A DNA stretch of 37,262 nt from Pseudonocardia sp. (GCA_016794615.1 JAEUJO010000111.1:1-37262), one strand, 5' to 3'; shown: positions 1 to 9,795, numbered from the stretch's first letter. Numbers and translations are program-made. The notes: a model not told the origin generated them from the sequence alone.

Positions 1-990
1 CGGGGCGAGGGCGTAGCCGGGATAGCTGGCGAGCCACGTGGCGCTGCCCAGGCTCACCGCGTCGGCGCCGGCCCAGAAGTACTCCCGGCAGTCGTCCACG
101 GTCCTGATCCCGCCGGTCGCGACGATCGGCAGAGTGATCCCCGCGTCGCGCAGCTCGGCGACCACCCGCAGCCCGATCGGTTTGACGGCCCGGCCGGACA
201 GGCCGCCGAACCGGTTGGCCAGCAGCGGCCGCCCGGTGCGCGGGTCGAGGCGCAGCGCCTTGACGGTGTTGATGGCGGTGAGTCCGGCGACGCCCGCGCG
301 GGTGGCCTGGGTGGCGTTGCGCAGGTAGTCGTGGTCCGGCGAGAGCTTCAGCAGCACGGGGTGGTTGCTGCGCGGCACCGCCTCGCCGAGCACGTCCTGG
401 AGGATCGTGGAGAAGTCGAAGTTGACGTTGTGACACGAGACGTTCAGCTCGAGGGCCGCGATGTCGCCCACCGGAACCGCGGCGTTGACCCGGTCGACCA
501 GGGTCACGAACTCCTCCGCGGAGAACCCGCCGAGAGAGATGATCGTCCACTGGTCGCGGGTGCGGGGGTAGTAGTCGCGCAGGTAGGCGTCGATGCCGAC
601 GTTGCACCAGCCGAACGCGTTGACGAAGCCTGCGTCGGTGCGGTGCAGCACCGTGCCGTAGCGGCGCAGCAGGCCCGGCAGCTCGCGCAGCGGCCAGCGG
701 TCACGGGTGGTGAAATGCCCCTCGCGGGGCTCCACCGTGAGGGTCCGGGTGGTGACGGCACCGAACTCGGACAAGGGCACGAAGAGCGACACCGGGCTCA
801 TGCCGTACGGCACGAGCGGGGAGTTGGCCACGCCGTAGCCCAGCAGGCTGGATGCGGTCACCACCCGGTTGCGCAGCACGATGTCACCGATCCGCACGCC
901 CTCGCCCGGGCCCGGGCCCGGGCGGGTACTGCGGGACGGGGTCGTGGGGGATGTCGTCGTGCGGGGGCGGGTCAGCCGAGTGCGGAGCAC
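1..990 (-). CDS. Dihydroorotate dehydrogenase family protein (class 1-like), C-terminus cut by window edge
   Basis: The frame is open from a GTG at 990 to the left edge (330 codons), so the C-terminus is missing. It reads as an FMN-dependent TIM barrel of the dihydroorotate dehydrogenase/dihydropyrimidine dehydrogenase family. Visible motifs are ELNVSCHNVN, which carries the cysteine that acts as base in class 1 enzymes (usual form SCPN, here SCHN), GGLSGRAVKPIGLR, and the FMN-phosphate segment VATGGI followed by GADAVSLGSA. The first 30 residues are Arg/Thr/Pro-rich. GTG at 897, which starts VRIGDIVLRNRVV, fits the family start better and is preceded by a GGGCGAGG sequence, so it is a good alternative. 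The gene follows the PH-domain gene after 9 bp and lies far from the pyr operon. Many actinobacteria use a class 2 membrane PyrD instead. It may be the missing pyrimidine step, but a related substrate is possible, so I give no symbol. Confidence 0.8.
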   Translation of the reverse strand, partial: MLRTRLTRPRTTTSPTTPSRSTRPGPGPGEGVRIGDIVLRNRVVTASSLLGYGVANSPLVPYGMSPVSLFVPLSEFGAVTTRTLTVEPREGHFTTRDRWPLRELPGLLRRYGTVLHRTDAGFVNAFGWCNVGIDAYLRDYYPRTRDQWTIISLGGFSAEEFVTLVDRVNAAVPVGDIAALELNVSCHNVNFDFSTILQDVLGEAVPRSNHPVLLKLSPDHDYLRNATQATRAGVAGLTAINTVKALRLDPRTGRPLLANRFGGLSGRAVKPIGLRVVAELRDAGITLPIVATGGIRTVDDCREYFWAGADAVSLGSATWLASYPGYALAP

Positions 991-999
991 GGTCCGATG

Positions 1000-2257
<1,258 letters not shown>

Positions 2258-2262
<5 letters not shown>

Positions 2263-3688
2263 AGGGGATGCCCGCCCGCCCCGACCGCGCCGACCGCGCC
2301 GGGCGCGGCGTCCCCGGGTCGGCGTCGTCCGGCAGATCGGGCAGGTCGTGGCCCATGCGGTCGCGCTTGGTGGTCAGGTAGTGCAGGTTCTCCGGTACGG
2401 CCCGCACCGGCAGCCGCACCCGGCCCAGCACGCGCAGGCCCCACCCCTCCAGCCCGGCCCGCTTGTCCGGGTTGTTGGTGAGCAGTCGCATGGACCGCAC
2501 GCCGAGGTCGCAGAGGATCTGCGCGCCGGTGCCGTAGTCACGGGCGTCGGCGGGCAGCCCGAGCGCGAGGTTCGCGTCGACCGTGTCGGCGCCCGCCTCC
2601 TGCAGCTGGTAGGCCTGCAGCTTGTGCAGGAGGCCGATGCCGCGCCCCTCGTGCCCGCGCATGTAGAGCACCACCCCGCGGCCCTCGGCGGCGACGGCGG
2701 ACAGGGCGGCGTCGAGCTGCGGGCCGCAGTCGCAGCGCAGCGAGCCGAACACGTCCCCGGTGAGACACTCGGAGTGCACCCGCACCAGCACGTCCTCGCC
2801 GTCGTCGGTGGCCCCGTTGAGGTTGCCGACGTCGCCGCGGACCAGCGCGATGTGCTCGATGCCGTCGAGCAGGGAGTCGAAGCCGTAGGCGACGAACTCG
2901 CCGTGCGGCGTCGGGATCCGGGCCTGCGCGACGCGCACCACGTGCTTCTCGGTGTGCCGCCGGTGGGCGATCAGCTGCGCGATGCTGATCAGTGCCAGGT
3001 CGTGGTCCTCGGCGAACACCCGCAGCTCGTCGCCGCGAGCCATGTCACCCTGCTCCTTCTGCGAGACGATCTCGCACAGCGCCCCGACCGGGGCGAGCCC
3101 GGCGAGCCGGGCGAGGTCCACAGCGGCCTCGGTGTGCCCGGGTCGCCGCAGCACCCCGCCCTCGCGAGCGCGCAACGGCAGCACGTGTCCCGGCCGCACC
3201 AGGTCACCGGCCACCGCGTCCCGGTCGGCCAGCAGCGCGATGGTCCGGGCCCGGTCCGCGGCCGAGATGCCGGTGGTGATCCCGGTCTTCGCGTCGACGG
3301 TCACGGTGAAGGCGGTACGGAAGCTGTCGAGGTTGGTGTGGTGCATCGGCGGCAGGTCCAACCGCTCGCAGTCGGCCTCGGTGAGCGCCACGCAGATGTA
3401 GCCCGACGTGTAGCGCACCATGAACGACACCAGCTCCGGGGTCGCCTTCTCGGCCGCGAAGATCAGGTCGCCCTCGTTCTCGCGGTCCGCGTCGTCGACC
3501 ACCACCACGGGCCGTCCGGCGGCCAGGTCCGCCAGGGCCCGCTCGACCGAGGCGAACCCGGTGTCCGCGTCGACACCCTGGGGAGCAGCCATGGGCCCGG
3601 CGCCGGGCGGGGTCGCCGCCGCCGGAGGACCGGCCACCGTCAGGCCCCCCGCCGGGACGCCGGCCCGCTCACCCGCCATCCCACTCAT
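2258..3688 (-). CDS. ribBA: Bifunctional 3,4-dihydroxy-2-butanone-4-phosphate synthase / GTP cyclohydrolase II
   Basis: A 476-residue fusion that makes both riboflavin precursors. The N-terminal DHBP synthase domain (about 40-245) has the acidic loop [16 protein letters not shown], the RPGHVLPL segment and [14 protein letters not shown] with the catalytic histidine. The C-terminal GTP cyclohydrolase II domain (about 250-440) has the zinc ligands C-X10-C-X-C in [15 protein letters not shown] and the catalytic [10 protein letters not shown]. The first 32 residues are Gly/Ala/Pro-rich and lie outside the family, so ATG at 3592 ([12 protein letters not shown]) is an alternative start. The ATG at 3688 overlaps the ribE stop, and a dispersed repeat just upstream supplies its GAGGGAG ribosome-binding site. 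The tail after about 445 is low complexity. Confidence 0.97.
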
Positions 3689-4407
3689 CTGGCTCCCTCG
3701 CTTCGCTCGGTCGGGCCTGCGTACCCGGCCGTGAGCCGCTCGACGTACTTGGCGACCACGTCCACCTCGAGGTTGACGCTATCCCCCACGGCCCGCGACC
3801 CGAGTGTGGTGTGGGCCAGCGTCGTCGGGATCAGCGCCACCGAGAACGTCGCGCCGTCGGTACCGGCGACGGTCAGCGACACCCCGTCCACGGTGATCGA
3901 CCCCTTCTCCACCACGTACCGGGACAGGGTGCCGGGCAGGCTGAAGGACAGCTCGTCGCTGCGCGCACCGGGGTCGCGGCGCAGCAGGGTTCCGACGCCG
4001 TCCACATGCCCCTGCACGATGTGGCCGCCGAGGCGACCGCCCACCGCGACGGCACGTTCCAGGTTGACCCGGGTGCCCGCCCGCACGTCCGCCAGGCTCG
4101 TGCGCGCCAGCGTCTCGGGCACCAGCTCGACCCGGAAGGCGCCACCCCCGGCACCGTCGGAGCCGGAACCGTCGGAGCCGGAACCGTCCGGGGAGCCACC
4201 GCCGGCGGCGGACGCCCCGACCTCGCCGGCAGGCGCCCCCGGCGGCTCCACCGCGGTCACGGTCAGGCAGACCCCGCTCACGGCGATCGAGTCGCCGTGG
4301 CGCGCGTCCGACGACACCGTCGGGCCACGGACCGTGAGCTCCAGCACCTCGTCGGTGCGGCGCACGGCCACCACCTCGCCGATCTCCTCCACGATGCCGG
4401 TGAACAC
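3685..4407 (-). CDS. ribE: Riboflavin synthase, alpha chain
   Basis: A 240-residue enzyme that dismutates two 6,7-dimethyl-8-ribityllumazine molecules to riboflavin. It shows the standard start [12 protein letters not shown] and two tandem lumazine-binding barrels with the paired motifs [11 protein letters not shown] (about 40-50) and [11 protein letters not shown] (about 170-180). The usual length is near 200-215. The excess is a Gly/Ser/Asp-rich insertion at about 55-90, built partly from 15-bp tandem repeats. The C-terminus [10 protein letters not shown] is encoded by a dispersed repeat. The GTG start follows the ribD stop directly with no gap, and its stop overlaps the ribBA start. The name ribC is also used for this gene. 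Confidence 0.95.
   Translation of the reverse strand: MFTGIVEEIGEVVAVRRTDEVLELTVRGPTVSSDARHGDSIAVSGVCLTVTAVEPPGAPAGEVGASAAGGGSPDGSGSDGSGSDGAGGGAFRVELVPETLARTSLADVRAGTRVNLERAVAVGGRLGGHIVQGHVDGVGTLLRRDPGARSDELSFSLPGTLSRYVVEKGSITVDGVSLTVAGTDGATFSVALIPTTLAHTTLGSRAVGDSVNLEVDVVAKYVERLTAGYAGPTERSEGAR
3691..3720 (-). repeat. Dispersed junction repeat, partial copy 2 (ribE/ribBA)
   Basis: The minus strand reads GCAGGCCCGACCGAGCGAAG then CGAGGGAGCC, the promoter-distal half of the repeat. It encodes the last residues of riboflavin synthase (GPTERSEG) and places GAGGGAG a few bases before the ribBA ATG. Confidence 0.6.
4153..4189 (-). repeat. 15-bp tandem repeat in ribE linker
   Basis: Two exact units of ACCGTCGGAGCCGGA (4153-4167 and 4168-4182) plus a partial third. 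They are in frame and encode the Gly/Ser/Asp linker of riboflavin synthase. Confidence 0.85.
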
Positions 4408-5649
4408 CTACACCGCCCCTTTCCGCAGCGTGCCCTCGTGCAGCGTGCCCTCGCGCAGCGGGCTCCCGTCGCCCCCCGGCACGGCGGACCCCGGTGTGGC
4501 GGACCCCGCCCGTGCCGGGCCCGCCCCGTTCACGGTGCGCTCCGGCCGGGCGTCGACGAGCACGTCCACACCGACCCGGCGCACGTCGTCCACCTGCAAC
4601 CGCGCGATGTCGGCGATCGTTCCCACCCCGGCCTCGTGCAGCGCCGCCGGCCCGGCCCCCAACAGTGCCGGAGCCAGGTACGCGAGCACCCGGTCCACCC
4701 GGCGCGCGGCGACGAACGCGCCGGCCAACCGCGGGCCGCCCTCCAGCAGCACGTCCACCACACCGCGGTCGTGCAGTGCGGCGAGCACCACGTCCGGGTC
4801 GCGAGTGCGCAGGTGCAGCACGTCCGGGGCGTCCAGCGCGAACCCGGACGGGACGTCGCGGTGCCCGACCACCACGCGCAGCGGGCTGCGCTCGTGCAGG
4901 GAACCGTCGGAGCGGCGCGCGGTCAGTGACGGATCGTCGGCGAGCACGGTGCCCGTGCCCACGACGATCGCGTCCACACCGGCCCGCAGCGCGTGCACCT
5001 CGGCGCGGGCATCCGCACCGGTGATCCAGCGGCTGGTGCCGTCCGCCGCGGCGCTGCGCCCGTCCAGCGTGGCGGCGAGCTTCCAGGTGACGTGCGGCCT
5101 ACCGGTTCGCACGGCGTGCAGCCACGCCCGCAGCGGCCCGCGGGCGACCTCGTCGCCCAGGACCCCCTCGCGGACCGCGACACCACCGGCGCGCAGCACG
5201 GCGGCGCCACCACCCGCGGTCGGGTGCGGGTCGCGCACCGCGAAGACGACCGTCGCCACGCCGGCGGCGGCGAGCGCCTCGGTGCACGGCGGGGTGCGGC
5301 CGTGATGCGCGCAGGGCTCGAGCGTGACGACCGCCGTGCCGCCCCGGGCGCGCGGGCCCGCCTCGCGCAGGGCGGTCACCTCGGCATGCGGGCCACCGGG
5401 CGGTGCCGTGGCCCCGACCCCCACGACGGCGCCCGCGGCGTCGAGCACCACTGCGCCGACCGGCGGGTTCGGGCTCGTCGTTCCGTGCACGGCGACGGAC
5501 GCCGCGAGCGCCCGGCGCATCGCGCCTGCGAGGGTCACGCCCGTCGCGGGCGCGGCAGGGTCGCGGTCGCCGGCAGGATCGGAGTCGTCAGCAGGATCGG
5601 AGTCGTCGGCAGGGTCGTGCGGGACGGCGCCGCGGAGCGGCCGGGTCAT
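4408..5649 (-). CDS. ribD: Bifunctional diaminohydroxyphosphoribosylaminopyrimidine deaminase / 5-amino-6-(5-phosphoribosylamino)uracil reductase
   Basis: A 413-residue bifunctional enzyme for the second and third steps of riboflavin synthesis. The deaminase domain (about 38-180) has the zinc site HAEVTAL and PCAHHGRTPPC. The reductase domain (about 185-370) begins RPHVTWKLAATLDGRSA and contains SRWITG, GVDAIVVGTGTVLADDP and LLEGGPRLAGAF. A leader of about 35 residues, rich in Asp/Pro/Ala and built from an 18-bp tandem repeat, precedes the deaminase. The C-terminal tail (about 375-413) contains a second, 15-bp repeat. An internal start near 5535 would remove the leader. Its stop abuts the ribE start. 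rpe ends 48 bp downstream of the next gene boundary, so rpe and ribD are probably co-transcribed. Confidence 0.96.
   Translation of the reverse strand: MTRPLRGAVPHDPADDSDPADDSDPAGDRDPAAPATGVTLAGAMRRALAASVAVHGTTSPNPPVGAVVLDAAGAVVGVGATAPPGGPHAEVTALREAGPRARGGTAVVTLEPCAHHGRTPPCTEALAAAGVATVVFAVRDPHPTAGGGAAVLRAGGVAVREGVLGDEVARGPLRAWLHAVRTGRPHVTWKLAATLDGRSAAADGTSRWITGADARAEVHALRAGVDAIVVGTGTVLADDPSLTARRSDGSLHERSPLRVVVGHRDVPSGFALDAPDVLHLRTRDPDVVLAALHDRGVVDVLLEGGPRLAGAFVAARRVDRVLAYLAPALLGAGPAALHEAGVGTIADIARLQVDDVRRVGVDVLVDARPERTVNGAGPARAGSATPGSAVPGGDGSPLREGTLHEGTLRKGAV
4424..4464 (-). repeat. 15-bp tandem repeat in the ribD 3' end
   Basis: Units close to CGCAGCGTGCCCTCG at 4424-4438 and 4439-4453, with a partial third copy. 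They encode the C-terminal string LREGTLHEGTLRKG. Confidence 0.8.
5573..5617 (-). repeat. 18-bp tandem repeat in the ribD 5' end
   Basis: Units GCAGGATCGGAGTCGTCA and GCAGGATCGGAGTCGTCG (5573-5590 and 5591-5608) plus a half unit. They encode an acidic leader (DPADDS repeats) before the deaminase domain. Confidence 0.85.
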
Positions 5650-5697
5650 GTCGTGCTCACGGGTTGCGGTCCGCCCGACCGCCGCCGACCCGGCGGC

Positions 5698-6390
5698 TCA
5701 CGCGGTCCACCGGTGCGGGGTGGCGGCGTGCACCCGCTCGCGCAGCAGCGCGACGGCCCGTCCCGGATCGTCGGCGTCGTACACCGCCGAGCCGGCGACG
5801 AAGCAGTCGACGCCGGCCTGCGCCGCGGCCTCGATGGTGTCGTCGTTGATCCCACCGTCGATCTCGACCAGCAGCCGCAGGTGCCCGGTGTCGACCAACC
5901 GGCGCGCCGCCCGGACCTTGTCGAGCACCTCCGGCATGAAGACCTGCCCGCCGAACCCGGGCTCGACGCTCATCACGAGCAGCGTGTCGAAGTGGCGCAG
6001 GGTCTCGACGTACGGCTCCAGCGGCGTGCCCGGCTTGATCGAGAGACCGGCCAGGGCACCGGCCGCGCGCAGGTCCTTCGCCAGGGCGACGGGGTCAGCG
6101 GCGGCCTCGACGTGCACGGTCACGTTGTGGACGCCGGCCTCGGCGTACCCGACGGCCCACCGGTCGGGGTCGTCGATCATCAGGTGGCAGTCGAGCGGCA
6201 CGTCGGTCGCCGCCAGCAGTGCCTTCACCACCGGCAGCCCCAGCGTGAGGTTCGGCACGAAGTGCGCGTCCATCACGTCGACGTGCAACCAGTCGGCACC
6301 GTTCCCGCCCGCGTCCGCGACGGCCGCGGCCTCCTCGGCCAGCCGGGCGAAGTCCGCCGAGAGGATGCTCGGAGCGATCATCGGGTGCAC
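5698..6390 (-). CDS. rpe: Ribulose-phosphate 3-epimerase
   Basis: A 230-residue TIM-barrel epimerase interconverting ribulose 5-phosphate and xylulose 5-phosphate; ribulose 5-phosphate is also a riboflavin precursor (RibBA substrate). Motifs are [14 protein letters not shown] at the N-terminus, [14 protein letters not shown] with a catalytic metal-binding Asp, [19 protein letters not shown] and [10 protein letters not shown] with the second catalytic Asp. GTG at 6390 (VHPMIAPS) gives the family N-terminus. ATG at 6381 is the alternative. The open frame extends far upstream but only antisense-like sequence lies there. No strong Shine-Dalgarno sequence is visible. rsmB ends 71 bp upstream. Confidence 0.95.
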   Translation of the reverse strand: MHPMIAPSILSADFARLAEEAAAVADAGGNGADWLHVDVMDAHFVPNLTLGLPVVKALLAATDVPLDCHLMIDDPDRWAVGYAEAGVHNVTVHVEAAADPVALAKDLRAAGALAGLSIKPGTPLEPYVETLRHFDTLLVMSVEPGFGGQVFMPEVLDKVRAARRLVDTGHLRLLVEIDGGINDDTIEAAAQAGVDCFVAGSAVYDADDPGRAVALLRERVHAATPHRWTA

Positions 6391-6461
6391 GTCGCGAGGG
6401 TACGCCGAGCCGGTACTCGCGTCCGGTACGCGGGCGGCCGCGAGCCAACCGCCGGGCCGGA

Positions 6462-7970
6462 TCAACCGCTGCGGCGCAGCAGGGCCAGGAACATCGCGTC
6501 CGTGCCGTGCCGGTGCGGCCACAGCTGCACCTCGGGGCCCGGGCCGAGGTCGGGCACGTCCGGCAGGTACGCCCGGGCGTCGAGCTGCTCGACACCGATC
6601 ACCTCCCCGTCGGCCGCCTGCTTGCCGCGGCGGCGGCTCACGGCCGCCACGACGCCGACGGTCTCCGCCAGGTGCGGCGAGCAGGTGACGTAGGCGACCA
6701 CCCCGCCGGGGCGCACGTGCCGCAGCGCCGCGGTGAGCAGCTCGCGCTGCAGCCGGGTCAGCTCCGGGACGTCCTCGGGGCGGCGCCGCCACCGCGCCTC
6801 CGGGCGGCGGCGCAAGGCCCCGAGGCCGGTGCACGGGGCGTCGACCAGCACGCGGTCGTAGGCCGCGTCGGGCAGCGGCGCGCTGCGGCCGTCCGCGACG
6901 TGCACGGTGACCGGCAACCCGTCGACGGCGCGCCGCACCAGCTCGGCGCGGTGCTCGGCAGGCTCCACGGCGTCCAGGGTGCCGCCGTCGAGGGCGACGA
7001 GCCCGCCCAGCAGGGCGGCCTTGCCGCCCGGACCGGCGCACAGGTCGAGCCATCGGTGCCCGTCGCCGTCGACGGGGACACGCGTCAGCGCCAGCGCCAC
7101 GAGCTGGCTGCCCTCGTCCTGCACGACAGCGAGGCCCTCGCGCACGGCGTCCAGGTCCCCGACGTCGCCGCCCCCTGGTTCGAGGTGCACCCCGTAGGGG
7201 GAGTACGGGGCCGGCTCGCCCCCTGTGACCAGCGCCAGCTCCTCGGCGGTGATCTCACCTGGCCGGGCGAGCAGGTGCACGGTGGGGCGCGCGTCGTCCG
7301 CGGCCAGCGCCGCGTCGAGCTCCTCGTCCGCCTGGGCGCCGAGCGCGTCCGCGAACGCCTGCGCGACCCACCGCGGGTGCGCGTGCGCGAACGCCGCGTG
7401 CCCGACCGCGTCCTCCTTCGGGTCCGGGGCCAGCTGCTCGACCCACGCATCCTCGCTGTGCTCGGCGATCCGGCGGAGCACGGCGTTGACGAAGCCCGCC
7501 GAGCGCGAGCCCGCGTCGACGCGCACGAGCTCGACGGTCGTGTCGACCGCCGCGTGCGGCGGTACGCGGGTACGCAGCAGCTGGTAGGCGCCCAGGCGCA
7601 GGGCGTCGAGCAGCGGGAACTCGATGCGCTGCAGCGAGCGTTCGGTACAGGCGTCGATCACGGCGTCGAGCAGCCCCTGGGCGCGCAGCGTGCCGTAGCC
7701 GAGCTCGGTGGCCAGCGCGGCGTCGCGGTCGCGCAGCCCGTGCCGCCGCAGGATCGCCGGGAGCGCGAGGTTGGCGTAGGCGTTCCGGACGCGGACGGCG
7801 GTCAGCAGTTCCAGCGCGGCCATCCGGGCCGGGTCGAGCTCCGGCGGCCGCGACGGGCCCTGGCGGCCACGCGGCGGCCCGGCCCCGCGCGGGCCCGCGG
7901 GACGGCCGCGCTGCGGTCGCCCGGAACGGCGGGGCTCCCGGGGCGCCCGCTCGGTCACCGGGACCACCAC
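6462..7970 (-). CDS. rsmB: 16S rRNA (cytosine-5) methyltransferase RsmB/Sun family
   Basis: A 502-residue protein with an Arg/Pro/Gly-rich basic leader (1-45), an N-terminal NusB-like RNA-binding domain (about 50-190, with [11 protein letters not shown] and [11 protein letters not shown]) and a C-terminal Rossmann methyltransferase domain (about 235-500). The S-adenosylmethionine loop is [27 protein letters not shown] and [13 protein letters not shown] carry the two conserved cysteines of m5C methyltransferases. The nearest upstream in-frame stop lies in a dispersed repeat, so GTG 7970 is the earliest start; GTG 7958 is also possible. Gene order fmt-rsmB-rpe matches mycobacteria. The exact rRNA target is inferred from the family. 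Confidence 0.93.
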   Translation of the reverse strand: MVVPVTERAPREPRRSGRPQRGRPAGPRGAGPPRGRQGPSRPPELDPARMAALELLTAVRVRNAYANLALPAILRRHGLRDRDAALATELGYGTLRAQGLLDAVIDACTERSLQRIEFPLLDALRLGAYQLLRTRVPPHAAVDTTVELVRVDAGSRSAGFVNAVLRRIAEHSEDAWVEQLAPDPKEDAVGHAAFAHAHPRWVAQAFADALGAQADEELDAALAADDARPTVHLLARPGEITAEELALVTGGEPAPYSPYGVHLEPGGGDVGDLDAVREGLAVVQDEGSQLVALALTRVPVDGDGHRWLDLCAGPGGKAALLGGLVALDGGTLDAVEPAEHRAELVRRAVDGLPVTVHVADGRSAPLPDAAYDRVLVDAPCTGLGALRRRPEARWRRRPEDVPELTRLQRELLTAALRHVRPGGVVAYVTCSPHLAETVGVVAAVSRRRGKQAADGEVIGVEQLDARAYLPDVPDLGPGPEVQLWPHRHGTDAMFLALLRRSG

Positions 7971-7979
7971 CGCGGCGCG

Positions 7980-8100
7980 GTGACACCGACTCGCTCGCTG
8001 CGCTCACTCACCGCGCTCACTCACCGCACTCCCTCGCTGCGCTCGGTCGGCGCTGCGCGCAAGCGCTGTGACACCGACTCGCTCGCTGCGCTCACTCACT
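7980..8100 (-). repeat. Dispersed junction repeat, copy 3 (one full and one partial unit)
   Basis: On the minus strand a complete unit (8100 to about 8028) contains GTGAGCGCAGCGAGCGAGTC, GGTGTCACAGCGCTTGCGCG, CAGCGCCGACCGAGCGCAGC and GAGGGAG. A second, truncated unit begins with GTGAGTGAGCGC. This is the clearest copy and defines the consensus. It lies just upstream of the rsmB start. Confidence 0.85.
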
Positions 8101-8201
8101 GGTGCACCCTCCTCGTGTCCGAGCCCGGGTCTCATCGCGCTCCCCCGCTGCGCTCGGTCGGCGCTGCGCGCGAGCGCCGTGACACCGATCCGCTCGCTCA
8201 T
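8004..8201 (-). CDS. 65-codon ORF made of two junction-repeat units
   Basis: The frame begins ATG at 8201, overlapping the fmt stop (ATGA). It encodes [20 protein letters not shown] twice (the second copy reads [20 protein letters not shown]), separated by [12 protein letters not shown]. It ends with TGA 34 nt before the rsmB start. The overlap with fmt and the repeat-supplied GAGGGAG sites suggest that ribosomes could run through it and help initiate rsmB. No family is recognised. It may be translated as a by-product only. Confidence 0.35.
   Translation of the reverse strand: MSERIGVTALARSADRAQRGSAMRPGLGHEEGAPVSERSERVGVTALARSADRAQRGSAVSERGE
8139..8197 (-). repeat. Dispersed junction repeat, copy 4 (immediately after fmt)
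   Basis: The minus strand reads GAGCGGATCGGTGTCACGG, CGCTCGCGCGCAGCGCCGAC and CGAGCGCAGCGGGGGAGC. The fmt stop TGA at 8200-8198 takes the place of the repeat's first TGAGCGAGCG bases, so the repeat begins exactly at the end of the gene. Confidence 0.85.
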
Positions 8202-9250
8202 CCGAGCACCTCGCCCGGCGTGATGCGCACCCCGCGCGCCCAGTCGGCGGCCGGCATGGGGCGGCGCCCGACGGGGCGGACCTCGCCCAGCACCACCGCC
8301 CCGGTCGCCGTCCCGGCCAGCACCCGCCGCTTCTCGGCGTGCAGCTCGCCGGGCTTGAGCTCGGACCCGCCCGCGAAGTCGGCCGGGAGCACCGGCCCGA
8401 GCCCCAGCCGCTCGCCGCGGAACACCGTCCAGGCGCCGGGGTCGGGGGTCACGGACCGGACGAGCCGGTCCACGGCCGCGGTCGGCGCCGCCCAGTCGAC
8501 CTGCGCGTCCGCGACCGCGACCTTCGGCGCGTGCGAGACGCCGTCGACAGGCTGGGGGCGGGGGACGAGCGTGCCGTCCGCGATCCCGTCGATCGTCGCC
8601 GCCAGCAACGCGGCCCCGGAGCGGGCCAGCCTGCCCAGCAGGTCGCCTGCCGTGTCGGCGGGCGCGACGGCCTCGGTCACCACCCCGTACACGGGCCCCG
8701 TGTCAAGCCCTTCCTCCAGGCGGAACGTGGCCGCGCCGGTGATGTCGTCGCCGTGCCGCACGGCGGCCTGCACCGGCGCGGCGCCCCGCCATGCGGGCAA
8801 CAGCGAGAAGTGCAGGTTGACCCAGCCGTACCGCGGCACGTCCAACGCGGCCCGGGGGACGAGCGCGCCGTAGGCGACGATCGCGCAGCAGTCGGGGGCG
8901 AGCGCGCGCAGCGTGTCGAGGAACTCGGGGTCGGACGGCCGGCGCGGCGTGAGCACCGGGAGCCCGGCCTCGTCGGCCAGTGCCCCGACCGGCGACCGGA
9001 CCATCCGCCGCCCGCGCCCCGCGGGGGCGTCCGACCTGGTCAGCACGGCCACGACCGTGTGCCGGGAGTCCAGCAGAGCGCGCAGCGACGGGACGGCCGC
9101 CTCGGGGGTGCCCGCGAACAGCAGGCGCAGCCCCGGGCCGGTCCCGCTCCGCCCCGCTCCCTCGCTGCTCCCGGTCGGCCCGGAACGGTTCGACTCAGCG
9201 CGAAGCGCGGTGACACCGGTTCGCTCGCCGTGCCCGCCCACCGCCGTCAC
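8198..9250 (-). CDS. fmt: Methionyl-tRNA formyltransferase with repeat-encoded N-terminal extension
   Basis: This enzyme formylates initiator Met-tRNA using 10-formyltetrahydrofolate. The family normally starts at [30 protein letters not shown] carries the catalytic Asn and His, and [10 protein letters not shown] the conserved Asp. The C-terminal OB-like domain follows from about residue 240. GTG 9250 overlaps the def stop (GTGA) and gives 350 residues. That includes about 43 extra N-terminal residues, most of them encoded by a dispersed repeat ([20 protein letters not shown]). No ATG, GTG or TTG lies between the repeat and the family start. Translation must therefore begin upstream (9250 or 9241), unless a CTG is used. 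def and fmt together handle formylation and deformylation. Confidence 0.93.
   Translation of the reverse strand: MTAVGGHGERTGVTALRAESNRSGPTGSSEGAGRSGTGPGLRLLFAGTPEAAVPSLRALLDSRHTVVAVLTRSDAPAGRGRRMVRSPVGALADEAGLPVLTPRRPSDPEFLDTLRALAPDCCAIVAYGALVPRAALDVPRYGWVNLHFSLLPAWRGAAPVQAAVRHGDDITGAATFRLEEGLDTGPVYGVVTEAVAPADTAGDLLGRLARSGAALLAATIDGIADGTLVPRPQPVDGVSHAPKVAVADAQVDWAAPTAAVDRLVRSVTPDPGAWTVFRGERLGLGPVLPADFAGGSELKPGELHAEKRRVLAGTATGAVVLGEVRPVGRRPMPAADWARGVRITPGEVLG
9156..9230 (-). repeat. Dispersed junction repeat, copy 5 (inside fmt 5' end)
   Basis: The minus strand reads CACGGCGAGCGAACCGGTGT, CACCGCGCTTCGCGCTGAG, then CCGACCGGGAGCAGCGAGGG and AGC. It has the same orientation and the same GGTGTCACnGCGCTT core as the other copies. 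It lies between the def stop and the conserved start of Fmt and is read through in frame. Confidence 0.8.
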
Positions 9251-9795
9251 CGGGCCTTCCCGAACAGCGGATGGGGGCTGACCTTCACCAGCGGGGCGGA
9301 CCCGGCGAACCACGGGGCGGAGCGGATCTCGGCCATGGCCGCCTTGCGCGTCTCCGGGTCGAGGCGGTCGACGAACAACACGCCGTCCAGGTGGTCCACC
9401 TCGTGCTGGATGCAGCGGGCGAGCATCTCGCTGCCCTCGACCGTGACCGGTTCGCCGTACATGTCGAAGCCGCGCGCGACCACGGTCAGGTGCCTGCGGC
9501 AGTCCCAGGACAGCGCGGGGATCGACAGGCAGCCCTCCGGGCCGAACTGCTCCTCGTCACCGACCGGCTCGAAAGTCGGGTTGACCAGGTGCCCGGCGAA
9601 CCCGCCGCAGTCGTAGGTGAACACCCGCAGCCCGACGCCGAGCTGCGGGGCGGCGAGGCCGACACCGCGCTCCTCGTGCATCGTGTCGGTCAGGTCCGCG
9701 ACCAGCCGGCGCAGCTCGGCGTCGAAGGTCGTCACCGCCGCGGCGGGGGTGCGCAGCACGGGATCACCGAAGAGCCGGACGGGCTGGACGGGCAC
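9247..9795 (-). CDS. def: Peptide deformylase
   Basis: A 182-residue metallohydrolase that removes the N-formyl group from new proteins. All three family motifs are present: [10 protein letters not shown] (motif 1), EGCLS with the metal-binding Cys (motif 2) and HEVDHLDG with two metal-binding His and the catalytic Glu (motif 3). The start is the GTG at 9795 because AAGGAGA lies 5 nt upstream and the protein then begins [18 protein letters not shown] as the family does; the upstream ATG at 9879 would add a Pro/Arg-rich stretch with no similarity. The stop overlaps the fmt GTG. The 201 bp to priA hold no gene. Confidence 0.96.
   Translation of the reverse strand: MPVQPVRLFGDPVLRTPAAAVTTFDAELRRLVADLTDTMHEERGVGLAAPQLGVGLRVFTYDCGGFAGHLVNPTFEPVGDEEQFGPEGCLSIPALSWDCRRHLTVVARGFDMYGEPVTVEGSEMLARCIQHEVDHLDGVLFVDRLDPETRKAAMAEIRSAPWFAGSAPLVKVSPHPLFGKAR

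Noticed and set aside
5650-6461. FMN riboswitch ahead of the riboflavin genes
   Set aside because: The rib genes follow rpe and rsmB closely and no RFN-element sequence is visible.
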